From contig NZHJ01000029.1 of NCBI GenBank assembly GCA_002691265.1, positions 1 to 6,478 on the forward strand: a DNA stretch of 6,478 bases, read 5' to 3'. Shown one piece after another: positions 5,464 through 6,478 of this stretch. The position numbers and the translations under genes were made by a program. Each line of letters begins with the position of its first letter. Position 1 is the stretch's first letter. The notes under the pieces were generated by a model that was not told the DNA's origin, made no database searches, and saw nothing but the letters and a program-made list of their open reading frames with translations. This DNA comes from Flavobacteriaceae bacterium (GTDB taxonomy: Bacteria; Bacteroidota; Bacteroidia; Flavobacteriales; Flavobacteriaceae).

Positions 5464-6069
5464 TTAATAGCTTGAAATAAAATTCTTAACCCCTGCCTCT
5501 ACTCTGAAATTTAATAAGTTTTCCCTAGGTACAATCGGGCACGAAAAATTTTCATCATACACGCATTGAGGGTTGTACGCGCGATTAAAGTCAATTAATA
5601 CGGAGTCGTTATCGTATTGAAACAAATCTATATATCTACCTCCACCGTAAGTTTCATATCCATTTGTTTGATCTAAAAATGGAAGAAATAAATAGTTCTC
5701 ATATTCTTCTACATCCAAATAATCAAGGTTTTCATAGGCAGTTAATGTGTATTGCTCGTCATTGAGATTAAATATTAATGAACCATACTTTCGAAAGTCA
5801 GCAGGTGTGTCTGTGGTTGTTTTCATTTTAAAAGGTAGGCTATCAGGGGTTTCTTGAATTTTAGCATAAACAACATATGACGAATCAAATTCAAAAAAAT
5901 CAAGTCCTTTAAAATTTTTTAGATCTTTATTCTTGAGTGGGGAAACAGAAGCGTCTTTAAAATAATTATTAACCTGCCTTTGATAATCTGTTAAATTGAA
6001 ATCTTCATACCTCTTTTCACCTTTACAAGAAAAAAATAGACAAATGATAAAAAGTAACACTATTCGCAT
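5464..6069 (-). CDS. DUF1684 family lipoprotein
   Basis: A 201-residue protein that begins MRIVLLFIICLFFSCKGEKR, a short type II signal peptide with lipobox cysteine C15. The mature protein is therefore lipid-anchored outside the cytoplasm. The DUF1684 domain fills the remainder. Its characteristic segments are visible: PFKMKTTTDTPADFRKYGSL at 79-98, YLFLPFLDQTNGYETYGGGR at 126-145, IDFNRAYNPQCVY at 159-171, FSCPIVPRENLLNFRV at 175-190 and AGVK at 192-195. The conserved cysteines C169 and C177 lie close together. The domain is widespread and conserved but has no established biochemical role, so none is assigned. The full-length match and an intact signal indicate a functional gene. It is divergent from the M14 peptidase gene across 80 very AT-rich bases; on its side I see only loose -7-like matches such as TATATTTT (complement of 6082-6089). 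Confidence 0.88.
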   Translation of the reverse strand: MRIVLLFIICLFFSCKGEKRYEDFNLTDYQRQVNNYFKDASVSPLKNKDLKNFKGLDFFEFDSSYVVYAKIQETPDSLPFKMKTTTDTPADFRKYGSLIFNLNDEQYTLTAYENLDYLDVEEYENYLFLPFLDQTNGYETYGGGRYIDLFQYDNDSVLIDFNRAYNPQCVYDENFSCPIVPRENLLNFRVEAGVKNFISSY

Positions 6070-6149
6070 ATAGTAAAATTAAAAATATACTTCAAAAACA
6101 AATCAATTAATTTTAATTATTAAATTTATGATTCTTCAAAATTAAGATT
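6070..6149. promoter_or_regulatory. Divergent intergenic region between the DUF1684 and M14 genes
   Basis: Eighty bases with very few G or C must hold both promoters. Candidate -7 boxes are TATATTTT on the minus strand (complement of 6082-6089) and TAAATTTA on the plus strand (6121-6128), each one base off TAnnTTTG. Neither has a convincing -33 TTG at 17-23 bases, and the composition makes chance matches likely. No hairpin or operator stands out. Confidence 0.25.
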
Positions 6150-6478
6150 ATGAGATTTACAGTAATATTTTTTGCATTTATAATCAGCCTGAATACAATT
6201 TCGGCCCAAGACTATTTTTTAGAAAATAATGGTCCATATGATAATACAATTCTAACTCCGGGACAGTACCTTGGATATGAGATCGGATTTGAACATACTC
6301 GACACGATTTAATTGTGGCTTATCTAAAATATTTATCAAATATTTCTGATAAGGCCCAAATTATAAAATATGGGGAGTCTCATGAAGGTAGAGATTTAAT
6401 TATGCTTACAGTTTCATCAACTGAAAATTTAAATAATTTAGAAAATATTAAGGACAATCACCTAAAGCACACTGTGCC
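6150..6478 (+). CDS. Secreted M14 zinc carboxypeptidase-like protein (N-terminal part, cut by the window edge)
   Basis: An open frame of 109 codons starts at the ATG at 6150 and runs off the right edge. Residues 1-19 (MRFTVIFFAFIISLNTISA) form a Sec signal peptide with probable type I cleavage before Q20, giving a soluble periplasmic or exported protein rather than a lipoprotein. The region GYEIGFEHTRHDLIVAYLKY at 42-61 and the block KYGESHEGRDLIMLTVSS at 73-90 match the start of a bacterial M14 metallopeptidase family, including the conserved EGR (79-81), followed by ENLNNLENIKDNHL at 92-105. The zinc ligands (HxxE and a later His) and the catalytic Glu lie beyond the window, so activity cannot be judged. 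M14 enzymes usually cleave C-terminal residues from peptides; some related members act on peptidoglycan peptides or are inactive. Family assignment is good; the substrate is unknown. Confidence 0.8.
   Translation, partial: MRFTVIFFAFIISLNTISAQDYFLENNGPYDNTILTPGQYLGYEIGFEHTRHDLIVAYLKYLSNISDKAQIIKYGESHEGRDLIMLTVSSTENLNNLENIKDNHLKHTV

Overview
The window looks like chromosomal core sequence from a low-GC member of the Bacteroidota, most likely a flavobacterium. The pointers are an AT-rich genome, start codons without a Shine-Dalgarno sequence, promoter-like TAnnTTTG elements (the Bacteroidota -7 box) in front of genes, short Bacteroidota-style lipoprotein signals ending in LFFSC, and families typical of the group (a DPP III lipoprotein, a DUF1684 lipoprotein, a 61-residue conserved two-helix membrane protein). 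I see no mobile element, phage gene, CRISPR array, rRNA or tRNA.

Layout from left to right. 1-268 (-) is the N-terminal part of the nucleotide-exchange factor GrpE, cut by the left edge; its promoter (about 293-331) reaches the stop codon of the next gene and carries repeated TGNCA elements that may be a stress-response operator. 329-1234 (-) is a YfcH/TIGR01777-type SDR epimerase-like protein. 1304-2359 (+) is a branched-chain amino acid aminotransferase (IlvE). 2356-2742 (-) is a small all-alpha NTP pyrophosphohydrolase (PRA-PH/MazG-like) whose stop codon overlaps that of ilvE inside a hairpin. 2785-2970 (+) is a 61-residue membrane protein. 2978-4996 (-) is a DPP III-type (M49) zinc dipeptidyl peptidase with a lipoprotein signal. 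5093-5461 (+) is the fluoride channel CrcB/FluC. 5464-6069 (-) is a DUF1684 lipoprotein. 6150 to the right edge (+) is the secreted N-terminus of an M14 zinc carboxypeptidase-like protein.

From 329 onward every gene lies on the opposite strand to its neighbour, so these genes do not form an operon. Each probably has its own short promoter in one of four divergent gaps (42-96 bp), while the three convergent junctions are almost gapless (a 4-bp overlap, 7 bp and 2 bp). There is no shared pathway: the genes cover chaperone function, amino acid metabolism, nucleotide housekeeping, fluoride resistance and envelope peptidases. The only loose theme is peptide breakdown outside the cytoplasm (DPP III lipoprotein and M14 peptidase) on the right side.

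I found no convincing novel system. The items most worth checking are the TGNCA elements at the grpE promoter, the hairpin over the overlapping ilvE/pyrophosphohydrolase stops, the nine-A tract at the start of the 61-residue protein, and the strict strand alternation with very tight convergent ends.
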